Source of the DNA: Ligustrum vulgare
Taxonomy: Eukaryota; Streptophyta; Magnoliopsida; Lamiales; Oleaceae
Direction of reading: 5' to 3'
Length of the DNA stretch: 64,000 nt
NCBI GenBank assembly: GCA_963555705.1
Contig: OY743190.1
Coordinates: 16,127,491-16,191,490 of the forward strand
The notes under the pieces were generated by a model that made no database searches, was not told the DNA's origin, and saw only the letters and a program-made list of their open reading frames with translations. The position numbers were made by a program, and so were the translations under genes. Below, piece after piece: positions 51,107-63,281 of this stretch (within the stretch, counting starts at the first letter, position 1; each line of letters begins with the position of its first letter).

Positions 51107-52323
51107 ATGTGCTCCAAGACAGATGATAAAGAGTGGTTATACGTTCAGAATAGTAATCTTCGGAATTTGGAGGCTTATAAAAATAAAATTTTACCTGCCC
51201 TACTTGTAAGTTACATGCATATGACGCTGTATCTCAAACACTGCTTTGTATTTTGCACGGTAATCCCAAAGAATTATGAAATCAAGGGTGAGAGATTAAT
51301 CCGTATGCGGATGTCAATGTGCATAATTCTACCCGATGGTGGAAGCAAGGCACAGAACTGATAGCCACCAATAAACTAAATGTTCTGGATTCCTTCAATG
51401 CGCAGTGTTCTAAACAAGTCCTTCACTTTGTCGGCTGCATGTTTGAGTTGACAAAGCCAAATTCTAAATGCTTTATCGGTAAATTGTCGTTCTTCTGCAT
51501 CTTGAATATGAGTTTGGACCATTGGCTACAAACTCTGGAGCTCCTTGAACCTATCATGTAGCTCCCAACAAACTTTTGAAGACTTGCTTGACGACATCAA
51601 ATATTTGCGTAAGTAGGAAATGTATTATTCTACAAACTTCAGCAACCTAAGAATCCGTGATGAATTGACAAAGGCAGCAACAGAATAATTCAACTTACAG
51701 TTGGCAAAAAGAAATATTGGCGAAAACCAATTTGAAAAGCAGGAAATGAAACTACCTCTTGAAAACAACATCAGGAGTAGCCGACGGAGCAACCGCATCT
51801 GTTATATCAAATGTTGGTACTTCAGGAATTGGGAAAACAGGTCTTTGCCAATTCATCAATAATGACGACAAGGAAATGGAACATTTCCAAAATTTAAGAA
51901 TATGACTTTTGTATCACGTGATTTCAATGTTAAAAGAACAATTAAAGCAGTAATTTAGTCATCAACAGGAAATAAATGTTATTCAATGAACTTGAACATT
52001 CTCTACAATGATGTGGAAATCATTAAAACAAAAGAAATGTCTTCTTGTACTCGGTGATGGTTTTGATGCACTAAGGCCACTGTTCAAGTGTGGACTTGAT
52101 GGAAGCAAGATACTTGTCAAAAAGTTGCAATGGCTCCAGGCAATTCTAATTCTGCACATTCCTTGAAGGATATGAAAAATGATGACCGCTGGAAAATATT
52201 GGAAGGGCGCCTTTCTTTTGATCAAACAAAAGAAGAGTAATTTCCTAATTTTCAAGCTACTGTCGAACAACTAATGTGGAAATGTGAAGGTATTCCTTTG
52301 GCTTCAAAATTCTCGGTGGTCAC
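51107..52323 (+). repeat. Unit 42 (1217 bp), dimer HOR-2 copy 2, type B
   Basis: Differences: 429C, T4 run, GG at 863-864, and the TATGAAAAATG variant near 52172 shared only with unit 40. This dates the duplication after that mutation. Confidence 0.97.
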
Positions 52324-53541
52324 ATGTGCTCCAAGACAGATGATAAAGAGTGGTTATACGTTCAGAATAGTAATCTTCGGAATTTGGAGGCTTATAAAAA
52401 TAAAATTTTACCTGCCCTACTTGTAAGTTACATGCATATGACGCTGTATCTCAAACACTGCTTTGTATTTTGCACGGTAATCCCAAAGAATTATGAAATC
52501 AAGGGTGAGAGATTAATCCGTATGCGGATGTCAATGTGCATAATTCTACCCGATGGTGGAAGCAAGGCACAGAACTGATAGCCACCAATAAACTAAATGT
52601 TCTGGATTCCTTCAATGCGCAGTGTTCTAAACAAGTCCTTCACTTTGTCGGCTGCATGTTTGAGTTGACAAAGCCAAATTCTAAATGCTTTATCGGTAAA
52701 TTGTCGTTCTTCTGCATCTTGAATATGAGTTTGGACCATTGGCTACAAACTTTGGAGCTCCTTGAACCTATCATGTAGCTCCCAACAAACTTTTGAAGAC
52801 TTGCTTGACGACATCAAATATTTGCGTAAGTAGGAAATGTATTATTCTACAAACTTCAGCAACCTAAGAATCCGTGATGATTTGACAAAGGCAGCAACAG
52901 AATAATTCAACTTACAGTTGGCAAAAAGAAATATTGGCGAAAACAAATTTGAAAAGCAGGAAATGAAACTACCTCTTGAAAACAACATCAGGAGTAGCCG
53001 ACGGAGCAACCGCATCTGTTATATCAAATGTTGGTACTTCAGGAATTGGGAAAACAGGTCTTTGCCAATTCATCAATAATGACGACAAGGAAATGGAACA
53101 TTTCCAAAATTTAAGAATATGACTTTTTGTATCACGTGATTTCAATGTTAAAAGAACAATTAAAGCAGTAATTTAGTCATCAACAGGAAATAAATGTTAT
53201 TCAATGAACTTGAACATTCTGTACAATGATGTGGAAATCATTAAAACAAAAGAAATGTCTTCTTGTACTCGGTGATGGTTTTGATGCACTAAGGCCACTG
53301 TTCAAGTGTGGACTTGATGGAAGCAAGATACTTGTCAAAAAGTTGCAATGGCTCCAGGCAATTCTAATTCTGCACATTCCTTGAAGGATATGACAAATGA
53401 TGACCGCTGGAAAATATTGGAAGGGCGCCTTTCTTTTGATCAAACAAAAGAAGAGTAATTTCCTAATTTTCAAGCTACTGTCGAACAACTAATGTGGAAA
53501 TGTGAAGGTATTCCTTTGGCTTCAAAATTCTCGGTGGTCAC
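52324..53541 (+). repeat. Unit 43 (1218 bp), dimer HOR-2 copy 3, type A
   Basis: Differences: 558T, 622A, GG at 863-864, 898G. Confidence 0.97.
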
Positions 53542-54758
53542 ATGTGCTCCAAGACAGATGATAAAGAGTGGTTATACGTTCAGAATAGTAATCTTCGGAA
53601 TTTGGAGGCTTATAAAAATAAAATTTTACCTGCCCTACTTGTAAGTTACATGCATATGACGCTGTATCTCAAACACTGCTTTGTATTTTGCACGGTAATC
53701 CCAAAGAATTATGAAATCAAGGGTGAGAGATTAATCCGTATGCGGATGTCAATGTGCATAATTCTACCCGATGGTGGAAGCAAGGCACAGAACTGATAGC
53801 CACCAATAAACTAAATGTTCTGGATTCCTTCAATGCGCAGTGTTCTAAACAAGTCCTTCACTTTGTCGGCTGCATGTTTGAGTTGACAAAGCCAAATTCT
53901 AAATGCTTTATCGGTAAATTGTCGTTCTTCTGCATCTTGAATATGAGTTTGGACCATTGGCTACAAACTCTGGAGCTCCTTGAACCTATCATGTAGCTCC
54001 CAACAAACTTTTGAAGACTTGCTTGACGACATCAAATATTTGCGTAAGTAGGAAATGTATTATTCTACAAACTTCAGCAACCTAAGAATCCGTGATGAAT
54101 TGACAAAGGCAGCAACAGAATAATTCAACTTACAGTTGGCAAAAAGAAATATTGGCGAAAACCAATTTGAAAAGCAGGAAATGAAACTACCTCTTGAAAA
54201 CAACATCAGGAGTAGCCGACGGAGCAACCGCATCTGTTATATCAAATGTTGGTACTTCAGGAATTGGGAAAACAGGTCTTTGCCAATTCATCAATAATGA
54301 CGACAAGGAAATGGAACATTTCCAAAATTTAAGAATATGACTTTTGTATCACGTGATTTCAATGTTAAAAGAACAATTAAAGCAGTAATTTAGTCATCAA
54401 CAGGAAATAAATGTTATTCAATGAACTTGAACATTCTCTACAATGATGTGGAAATCATTAAAACAAAAGAAATGTCTTCTTGTACTCGGTGATGGTTTTG
54501 ATGCACTAAGGCCACTGTTCAAGTGTGGACTTGATGGAAGCAAGATACTTGTCAAAAAGTTGCAATGGCTCCAGGCAATTCTAATTCTGCACATTCCTTG
54601 AAGGATATGACAAATGATGACCGCTGGAAAATATTGGAAGGGCGCCTTTCTTTTGATCAAACAAAAGAAGAGTAATTTCCTAATTTTCAAGCTACTGTCG
54701 AACAACTAATGTGGAAATGTGAAGGTATTCCTTTGGCTTCAAAATTCTCGGTGGTCAC
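53542..54758 (+). repeat. Unit 44 (1217 bp), dimer HOR-2 copy 3, type B
   Basis: Differences: 429C, T4 run, GG at 863-864. Lacks the TATGAAAAATG variant of units 40 and 42. Confidence 0.97.
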
Positions 54759-55976
54759 ATGTGCTCCAAGACAGATGATAAAGAGTGGTTATACGTTCAG
54801 AATAGTAATCTTCGGAATTTGGAGGCTTATAAAAATAAAATTTTACCTGCCCTACTTGTAAGTTACATGCATATGACGCTGTATCTCAAACACTGCTTTG
54901 TATTTTGCACGGTAATCCCAAAGAATTATGAAATCAAGGGTGAGAGATTAATCCGTATGCGGATGTCAATGTGCATAATTCTACCCGATGGTGGAAGCAA
55001 GGCACAGAACTGATAGCCACCAATAAACTAAATGTTCTGGATTCCTTCAATGCGCAGTGTTCTAAACAAGTCCTTCACTTTGTCGGCTGCATGTTTGAGT
55101 TGACAAAGCCAAATTCTAAATGCTTTATCGGTAAATTGTCGTTCTTCTGCATCTTGAATATGAGTTTGGACCATTGGCTACAAACTTTGGAGCTCCTTGA
55201 ACCTATCATGTAGCTCCCAACAAACTTTTGAAGACTTGCTTGACGACATCAAATATTTGCGTAAGTAGGAAATGTATTATTCTACAAACTTCAGCAACCT
55301 AAGAATCCGTGATGATTTGACAAAGGCAGCAACAGAATAATTCAACTTACAGTTGGCAAAAAGAAATATTGGCGAAAACAAATTTGAAAAGCAGGAAATG
55401 AAACTACCTCTTGAAAACAACATCAGGAGTAGCCGACGGAGCAACCGCATCTGTTATATCAAATGTTGGTACTTCAGGAATTGGGAAAACAGGTCTTTGC
55501 CAATTCATCAATAATGACGACAAGGAAATGGAACATTTCCAAAATTTAAGAATATGACTTTTTGTATCACGTGATTTCAATGTTAAAAGAACAATTAAAG
55601 CAGTAATTTAGTCATCAACAGGAAATAAATGTTATTCAATGAACTTGAACATTCTCTACAATGATGTGGAAATCATTAAAACAAAAGAAATGTCTTCTTG
55701 TACTCGGTGATGGTTTTGATGCACTAAGGCCACTGTTCAAGTGTGGACTTGATGGAAGCAAGATACTTGTCAAAAAGTTGCAATGGCTCCAGGCAATTCT
55801 AATTCTGCACATTCCTTGAAGGATATGACAAATGATGACCGCTGGAAAATATTGGAAGGGCGCCTTTCTTTTGATCAAACAAAAGAAGAGTAATTTCCTA
55901 ATTTTCAAGCTACTGTCGAACAACTAATGTGGAAATTTGAAGGTATTCCTTTGGCTTCAAAATTCTCGGTGGTCAC
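54759..55976 (+). repeat. Unit 45 (1218 bp), type A without 898G
   Basis: Differences: 558T, 622A, GG at 863-864. G to T near 55937 (AAATGTGAAGG to AAATTTGAAGG) hits the Cys codon before the GLPLA motif and is shared only with unit 47. Confidence 0.97.
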
Positions 55977-57194
55977 ATGTGCTCCAAGACAGATGATAAA
56001 GAGTGGTTATACGTTCAGAATAGTAATCTTCGGAATTTGGAGGCTTATAAAAATAAAATTTTACCTGCCCTACTTGTAAGTTACATGCATATGACGCTGT
56101 ATCTCAAACACTGCTTTGTATTTTGCACGGTAATCCCAAAGAATTATGAAATCAAGGGTGAGAGATTAATCCGTATGCGGATGTCAATGTGCATAATTCT
56201 ACCCGATGGTGGAAGCAAGGCACAGAACTGATAGCCACCAATAAACTAAATGTTCTGGATTCCTTCAATGCGCAGTGTTCTAAACAAGTCCTTCACTTTG
56301 TCGGCTGCATGTTTGAGTTGACAAAGCCAAATTCTAAATGCTTTATCGGTAAATTGTCGTTCTTCTGCATCTTGAATATGAGTTTGGACCATTGGCTACA
56401 AACTTTGGAGCTCCTTGAACCTATCATGTAGCTCCCAACAAACTTTTGAAGACTTGCTTGACGACATCAAATATTTGCGTAAGTAGGAAATGTATTATTC
56501 TACAAACTTCAGCAACCTAAGAATCCGTGATGATTTGACAAAGGCAGCAACAGAATAATTCAACTTACAGTTGGCAAAAAGAAATATTGGCGAAAACAAA
56601 TTTGAAAAGCAGGAAATGAAACTACCTCTTGAAAACAACATCAGGAGTAGCCGACGGAGCAACCGCATCTGTTATATCAAATGTTGGTACTTCAGGAATT
56701 GGGAAAACAGGTCTTTGCCAATTCATCAATAATGACGACAAGGAAATGGAACATTTCCAAAATTTAAGAATATGACTTTTTGTATCACGTGATTTCAATG
56801 TTAAAAGAACAATTAAAGCAGTAATTTAGTCATCAACAGGAAATAAATGTTATTCAATGAACTTGAACATTCTCTACAATGATGTGGAAATCATTAAAAC
56901 AAAAGAAATGTCTTCTTGTACTCGGTGATGGTTTTGATGCACTAAGGCCACTGTTCAAGTGTGGACTTGATGGAAGCAAGATACTTGTCAAAAAGTTGCA
57001 ATGGCTCCAGGCAATTCTAATTCTGCACATTCCTTGAAGGATATGACAAATGATGACCGCTGGAAAATATTGGAAGGGCGCCTTTCTTTTGATCAAACAA
57101 AAGAAGAGTAATTTCCTAATTTTCAAGCTACTGTCGAACAACTAATGTGGAAATGTGAAGGTATTCCTTTGGCTTCAAAATTCTCGGTGGTCAC
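55977..57194 (+). repeat. Unit 46 (1218 bp), type A without 898G
   Basis: Differences: 558T, 622A, GG at 863-864. Confidence 0.97.
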
Positions 57195-58411
57195 ATGTGC
57201 TCCAAGACAGATGATAAAGAGTGGTTATACGTTCAGAATAGTAATCTTCGAAATTTGGAGGCTTATAAAAATAAAATTTTACCTGCCCTACTTGTAAGTT
57301 ACATGCATATGACGCTGTATCTCAAACACTGCTTTGTATTTTGCACGGTAATCCCAAAGAATTATGAAATCAAGGGTGAGAGATTAATCCGTATGCGGAT
57401 GTCAATGTGCATAATTCTACCCGATGGTGGAAGCAAGGCACAGAACTGATAGCCACCAATAAACTAAATGTTCTGGATTCCTTCAATGCGCAGTGTTCTA
57501 AACAAGTCCTTCACTTTGTCGGCTGCATGTTTGAGTTGACAAAGCCAAATTCTAAATGCTTTATCGGTAAATTGTCGTTCTTCTGCATCTTGAATATGAG
57601 TTTGGACCATTGGCTACAAACTGTGGAGCTCCTTGAACCTATCATGTAGCTCCCAACAAACTTTTGAAGACTTGCTTGACGACATCAAATATTTGCGTAA
57701 GTAGGAAATGTATTATTCTACAAACTTCAGCAACCTAAGAATCCGTGATGAATTGACAAAGGCAGCAACAGAATAATTCAACTTACAGTTGGCAAAAAGA
57801 AATATTGGCGAAAACCAATTTGAAAAGCAGGAAATGAAACTACCTCTTGAAAACAACATCAGGAGTAGCCGACGGAGCAACCGCATCTGTTATATCAAAT
57901 GTTGGTACTTCAGGAATTGGGAAAACAGGTCTTTGCCAATTCATCAATAATGACGACAGGGAAATGGAACATTTCCAAAATTTAAGAATATGACTTTTTG
58001 TATCACGTGATTTCAATGTTAAAAGAACAATTAAAGCAGTAATTTAGTCATCAACAGAAATAAATGTTATTCAATGAACTTGAACATTCTCTACAATGAT
58101 GTGGAAATCATTAAAACAAAAGAAATGTCTTCTTGTAGTCGGTGATGGTTTTGATGCACTAAGGCCACTGTTCAAGTGTGGACTTGATGGAAGCAAGATA
58201 CTTGTCAAAAAGTTGCAATGGCTCCAGGCAATTCTAATTCTGCACATTCCTTGAAGGATATGACAAATGATGACCGCTGGAAAATATTGGAAGGGCGCCT
58301 TTCTTTTGATCAAACAAAAGAAGAGTAATTTCCTAATTTTCAAGCTACTGTCGAACAACTAATGTGGAAATTTGAAGGTATTCCTTTGGCTTCAAAATTC
58401 TCGGTGGTCAC
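57195..58411 (+). repeat. Unit 47 (1217 bp), type of the middle region
   Basis: Differences: 429G, 765G, 945G, single G at 863-864. This is a middle-region (units 18-35) haplotype inside the right-hand family. It shares the AAATTTGAAGG change (near 58372) with unit 45. A private G to A near 57251 (TTCGGAATT to TTCGAAATT). Confidence 0.97.
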
Positions 58412-59628
58412 ATGTGCTCCAAGACAGATGATAAAGAGTGGTTATACGTTCAGAATAGTAATCTTCGGAATTTGGAGGCTTATAAAAATAAAATTTTACC
58501 TGCCCTACTTGTAAGTTACATGCATATGACGCTGCATCTCAAACACTGCTTTGTATTTTGCACGGTAATCCCAAAGAATTATGAAATCAAGGGTGAGAGA
58601 TTAATCCGTATGCGGATGTCAATGTGCATAATTCTACCCGATGGTGGAAGCAAGGCACAGAACTGATAGCCACCAATAAACTAAATGTTCTGGATTCCTT
58701 CAATGCGCAGTGTTCTAAACAAGTCCTTCACTTTGTCGGCTGCATGTTTGAGTTGACAAAGCCAAATTCTAAATGCTTTATCGGTAAATTGTCGTTCTTC
58801 TGCATCTTGAATATGAGTTTGGACCATTGGCTACAAACTCTGGAGCTCCTTGAACCTATCATGTAGCTCCCAACAAACTTTTGAAGACTTGCTTGACGAC
58901 ATCAAATATTTGCGTAAGTAGGAAATGTATTATTCTACAAACTTCAGCAACCTAAGAATCCGTGATGAATTGACAAAGGCAGCAACAGAATAATTCAACT
59001 TACAGTTGGCAAAAAGAAATATTGGCGAAAACCAATTTGAAAAGCAGGAAATGAAACTACCTCTTGAAAACAACATCAGGAGTAGCCGACGGAGCAACCG
59101 CATCTGTTATATCAAATGTTGGTACTTCAGGAATTGGGAAAACAGGTCTTTGCCAATTCATCAATAATGACGACAGGGAAATGGAACATTTCCAAAATTT
59201 AAGAATATGACTTTTTGTATCACGTGATTTCAATGTTAAAAGAACAATTAAAGCAGTAATTTAGTCATCAACAGAAATAAATGTTATTCAATGAACTTGA
59301 ACATTCTCTACAATGATGTGGAAATCATTAAAACAAAAGAAATGTCTTCTTGTAGTCGGTGATGGTTTTGATGCACTAAGGCCACTGTTCAAGTGTGGAC
59401 TTGATGGAAGCAAGATACTTGTCAAAAAGTTGCAATGGCTCCAGGCAATTCTAATTCTGCACATTCCTTGAAGGATATGACAAATGATGACCGCTGGAAA
59501 ATATTGGAAGGGCGCCTTTCTTTTGATCAAACAAAAGAAGAGTAATTTCCTAATTTTCAAGCTACTGTCGAACAACTAATGTGGAAATGTGAAGGTATTC
59601 CTTTGGCTTCAAAATTCTCGGTGGTCAC
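58412..59628 (+). repeat. Unit 48 (1217 bp), hybrid
   Basis: Differences: 429C (type B) with 765G, 945G and single G at 863-864 (middle-region type). A private T to C near 58535 (CTGTATC to CTGCATC). Confidence 0.97.
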
Positions 59629-60845
59629 ATGTGCTCCAAGACAGATGATAAAGAGTGGTTATACGTTCAGAATAGTAATCTTCGGAATTTGGAGGCTTAT
59701 AAAAATAAAATTTTACCTGCCCTACTTGTAAGTTACATGCATATGACGCTGTATCTCAAACACTGCTTTGTATTTTGCACGGTAATCCCAAAGAATTATG
59801 AAATCAAGGGTGAGAGATTAATCCGTATGCGGATGTCAATGTGCATAATTCTACCCGATGGTGGAAGCAAGGCACAGAACTGATAGCCACCAATAAACTA
59901 AATGTTCTGGATTCCTTCAATGCGCAGTGTTCTAAACAAGTCCTTCACTTTGTCGGCTGCATGTTTGAGTTGACAAAGCCAAATTCTAAATGCTTTATCG
60001 GTAAATTGTCGTTCTTCTGCATCTTGAATATGAGTTTGGACCATTGGCTACAAACTCTGGAGCTCCTTGAACCTATCATGTAGCTCCCAACAAACTTTTG
60101 AAGACTTGCTTGACGACATCAAATATTTGCGTAAGTAGGAAATGTATTATTCTACAAACTTCAGCAACCTAAGAATCCGTGATGAATTGACAAAGGCAGC
60201 AACAGAATAATTCAACTTACAGTTGGCAAAAAGAAATATTGGCGAAAACCAATTTGAAAAGCAGGAAATGAAACTACCTCTTGAAAACAACATCAGGAGT
60301 AGCCGACGGAGCAACCGCATCTGTTATATCAAATGTTGGTACTTCAGGAATTGGGAAAACAGGTCTTTGCCAATTCATCAATAATGACGACAAGGAAATG
60401 GAACATTTCCAAAATTTAAGAATATGACTTTTGTATCACGTGATTTCAATGTTAAAAGAACAATTAAAGCAGTAATTTAGTCATCAACAGGAAATAAATG
60501 TTATTCAATGAACTTGAACATTCTCTACAATGATGTGGAAATCATTAAAACAAAAGAAATGTCTTCTTGTACTCGGTGATGGTTTTGATGCACTAAGGCC
60601 ACTGTTCAAGTGTGGACTTGATGGAAGCAAGATACTTGTCAAAAAGTTGCAATGGCTCCAGGCAATTCTAATTCTGCACATTCCTTGAAGGATATGACAA
60701 ATGATGACCGCTGGAAAATATTGGAAGGGCGCCTTTCTTTTGATCAAACAAAAGAAGAGTAATTTCCTAATTTTCAAGCTACTGTCGAACAACTAATGTG
60801 GAAATGTGAAGGTATTCCTTTGGCTTCAAAATTCTCGGTGGTCAC
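59629..60845 (+). repeat. Unit 49 (1217 bp), type B
   Basis: Differences: 429C, T4 run, GG at 863-864. Last unit with the T4 run. Confidence 0.97.
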
Positions 60846-62063
60846 ATGTGCTCCAAGACAGATGATAAAGAGTGGTTATACGTTCAGAATAGTAATCTTC
60901 GGAATTTGGAGGCTTATAAAAATAAAATTTTACCTGCCCTACTTGTAAGTTACATGCATATGACGCTGTATCTCAAACACTGCTTTGTATTTTGCACGGT
61001 AATCCCAAAGAATTATGAAATCAAGGGTGAGAGATTAATCCGTATGCGGATGTCAATGTGCATAATTCTACCCGATGGTGGAAGCAAGGCACAGAACTGA
61101 TAGCCACCAATAAACTAAATGTTCTGGATTCCTTCAATGCGCAGTGTTCTAAACAAGTCCTTCACTTTGTCGGCTGCATGTTTGAGTTGACAAAGCCAAA
61201 TTCTAAATGCTTTATCGGTAAATTGTCGTTCTTCTGCATCTTGAATATGAGTTTGGACCATTGGCTACAAACTTTGGAGCTCCTTGAACCTATCATGTAG
61301 CTCCCAACAAACTTTTGAAGACTTGCTTGACGACATCAAATATTTGCGTAAGTAGGAAATGTATTATTCTACAAACTTCAGCAACCTAAGAATCCGTGAT
61401 GATTTGACAAAGGCAGCAACAGAATAATTCAACTTACAGTTGGCAAAAAGAAATATTGGCGAAAACAAATTTGAAAAGCAGGAAATGAAACTACCTCTTG
61501 AAAACAACATCAGGAGTAGCCGACGGAGCAACCGCATCTGTTATATCAAATGTTGGTACTTCAGGAATTGGGAAAACAGGTCTTTGCCAATTCATCAATA
61601 ATGACGACAAGGAAATGGAACATTTCCAAAATTTAAGAATATGACTTTTTGTATCACGTGATTTCAATGTTAAAAGAACAATTAAAGCAGTAATTTAGTC
61701 ATCAACAGGAAATAAATGTTATTCAATGAACTTGAACATTCTCTACAATGATGTGGAAATCATTAAAACAAAAGAAATGTCTTCTTGTACTCGGTGATGG
61801 TTTTGATGCACTAAGGCCACTGTTCAAGTGTGGACTTGATGGAAGCAAGATACTTGTCAAAAAGTTGCAATGGCTCCAGGCAATTCTAATTCTGCACATT
61901 CCTTGAAGGATATGACAAATGATGACCGCTGGAAAATATTGGAAGGGCGCCTTTCTTTTGATCAAACAAAAGAAGAGTAATTTCCTAATTTTCAAGCTAC
62001 TGTCGAACAACTAATGTGGAAATGTGAAGGTATTCCTTTGGCTTCAAAATTCTCGGTGGTCAC
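60846..62063 (+). repeat. Unit 50 (1218 bp), type A without 898G
   Basis: Differences: 558T, 622A, GG at 863-864. Confidence 0.97.
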
Positions 62064-63281
62064 ATGTGCTCCAAGACAGATGATAAAGAGTGGTTATACG
62101 TTCAGAATAGTAATCTTCGGAATTTGGAGGCTTATAAAAATAAAATTTTACCTGCCCTACTTGTAAGTTACATGCATATGACGCTGTATCTCAAACACTG
62201 CTTTGTATTTTGCACGGTAATCCCAAAGAATTATGAAATCAAGGGTGAGAGATTAATCCGTATGCGGATGTCAATGTGCATAATTCTACCCGATGGTGGA
62301 AGCAAGGCACAGAACTGATAGCCACCAATAAACTAAATGTTCTGGATTCCTTCAATGCGCAGTGTTCTAAACAAGTCCTTCACTTTGTCGGCTGCATGTT
62401 TGAGTTGACAAAGCCAAATTCTAAATGCTTTATCGGTAAATTGTCGTTCTTCTGCATCTTGAATATGAGTTTGGACCATTGGCTACAAACTCTGGAGCTC
62501 CTTGAACCTATCATGTAGCTCCCAACAAACTTTTGAAGACTTGCTTGACGACATCAAATATTTGCGTAAGTAGGAAATGTATTATTCTACAAACTTCAGC
62601 AACCTAAGAATCCGTGATGATTTGACAAAGGCAGCAACAGAATAATTCAACTTACAGTTGGCAAAAAGAAATATTGGCGAAAACAAATTTGAAAAGCAGG
62701 AAATGAAACTACCTCTTGAAAACAACATCAGGAGTAGCCGATGGAGCAACCGCATCTGTTATATCAAATGTTGGTACTTCAGGAATTGGGAAAACAGGTC
62801 TTTGCCAATTCATCAATAATGACGACAAGGAAATGGAACATTTCCAAAATTTAAGAATATGACTTTTTGTATCACGTGATTTCAATGTTAAAAGAACAAT
62901 TAAAGCAGTAATTTAGTCATCAACAGGAAATAAATGTTATTCAATGAACTTGAACATTCTCTACAATGATGTGGAAATCATTAAAACAAAAGAAATGTCT
63001 TCTTGTACTCGGTGATGGTTTTGATGCACTAAGGCCACTGTTCAAGTGTGGACTTGATGGAAGCAAGATACTTGTCAAAAAGTTGCAATGGCTCCAGACA
63101 ATTCTAATTCTGCACATTCCTTGAAGGATATGACAAATGATGACCGCTGGAAAATATTGGAAGGGCGCCTTTCTTTTGATCAAACAAAAGAAGAGTAATT
63201 TCCTAATTTTCAAGCTACTGTCGAACAACTAATGTGGAAATGTGAAGGTATTCCTTTGGCTTCAAAATTCTCGGTGGTCAC
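62064..63281 (+). repeat. Unit 51 (1218 bp), A/B hybrid
   Basis: Differences: 429C (type B) with 558T, 622A, T5 and GG (type A), so the switch lies between offsets 429 and 558. Private C to T near 62742 (GCCGACGG to GCCGATGG) and G to A near 63098 (CCAGGCAATT to CCAGACAATT). Confidence 0.97.

Larger units (their letters stand above)
47454..54758 (+). repeat. Dimeric higher-order repeat 2 (3 x 2435 bp)
   Basis: Units 39-44 alternate A-B-A-B-A-B. A is 1218 bp with 558T, 622A, 898G and T5; B is 1217 bp with 429C and T4. The first two B members share a C to A change that the third lacks, so the first two copies are closest. Type A and B units also occur outside this block, but not in strict alternation. 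Confidence 0.92.
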
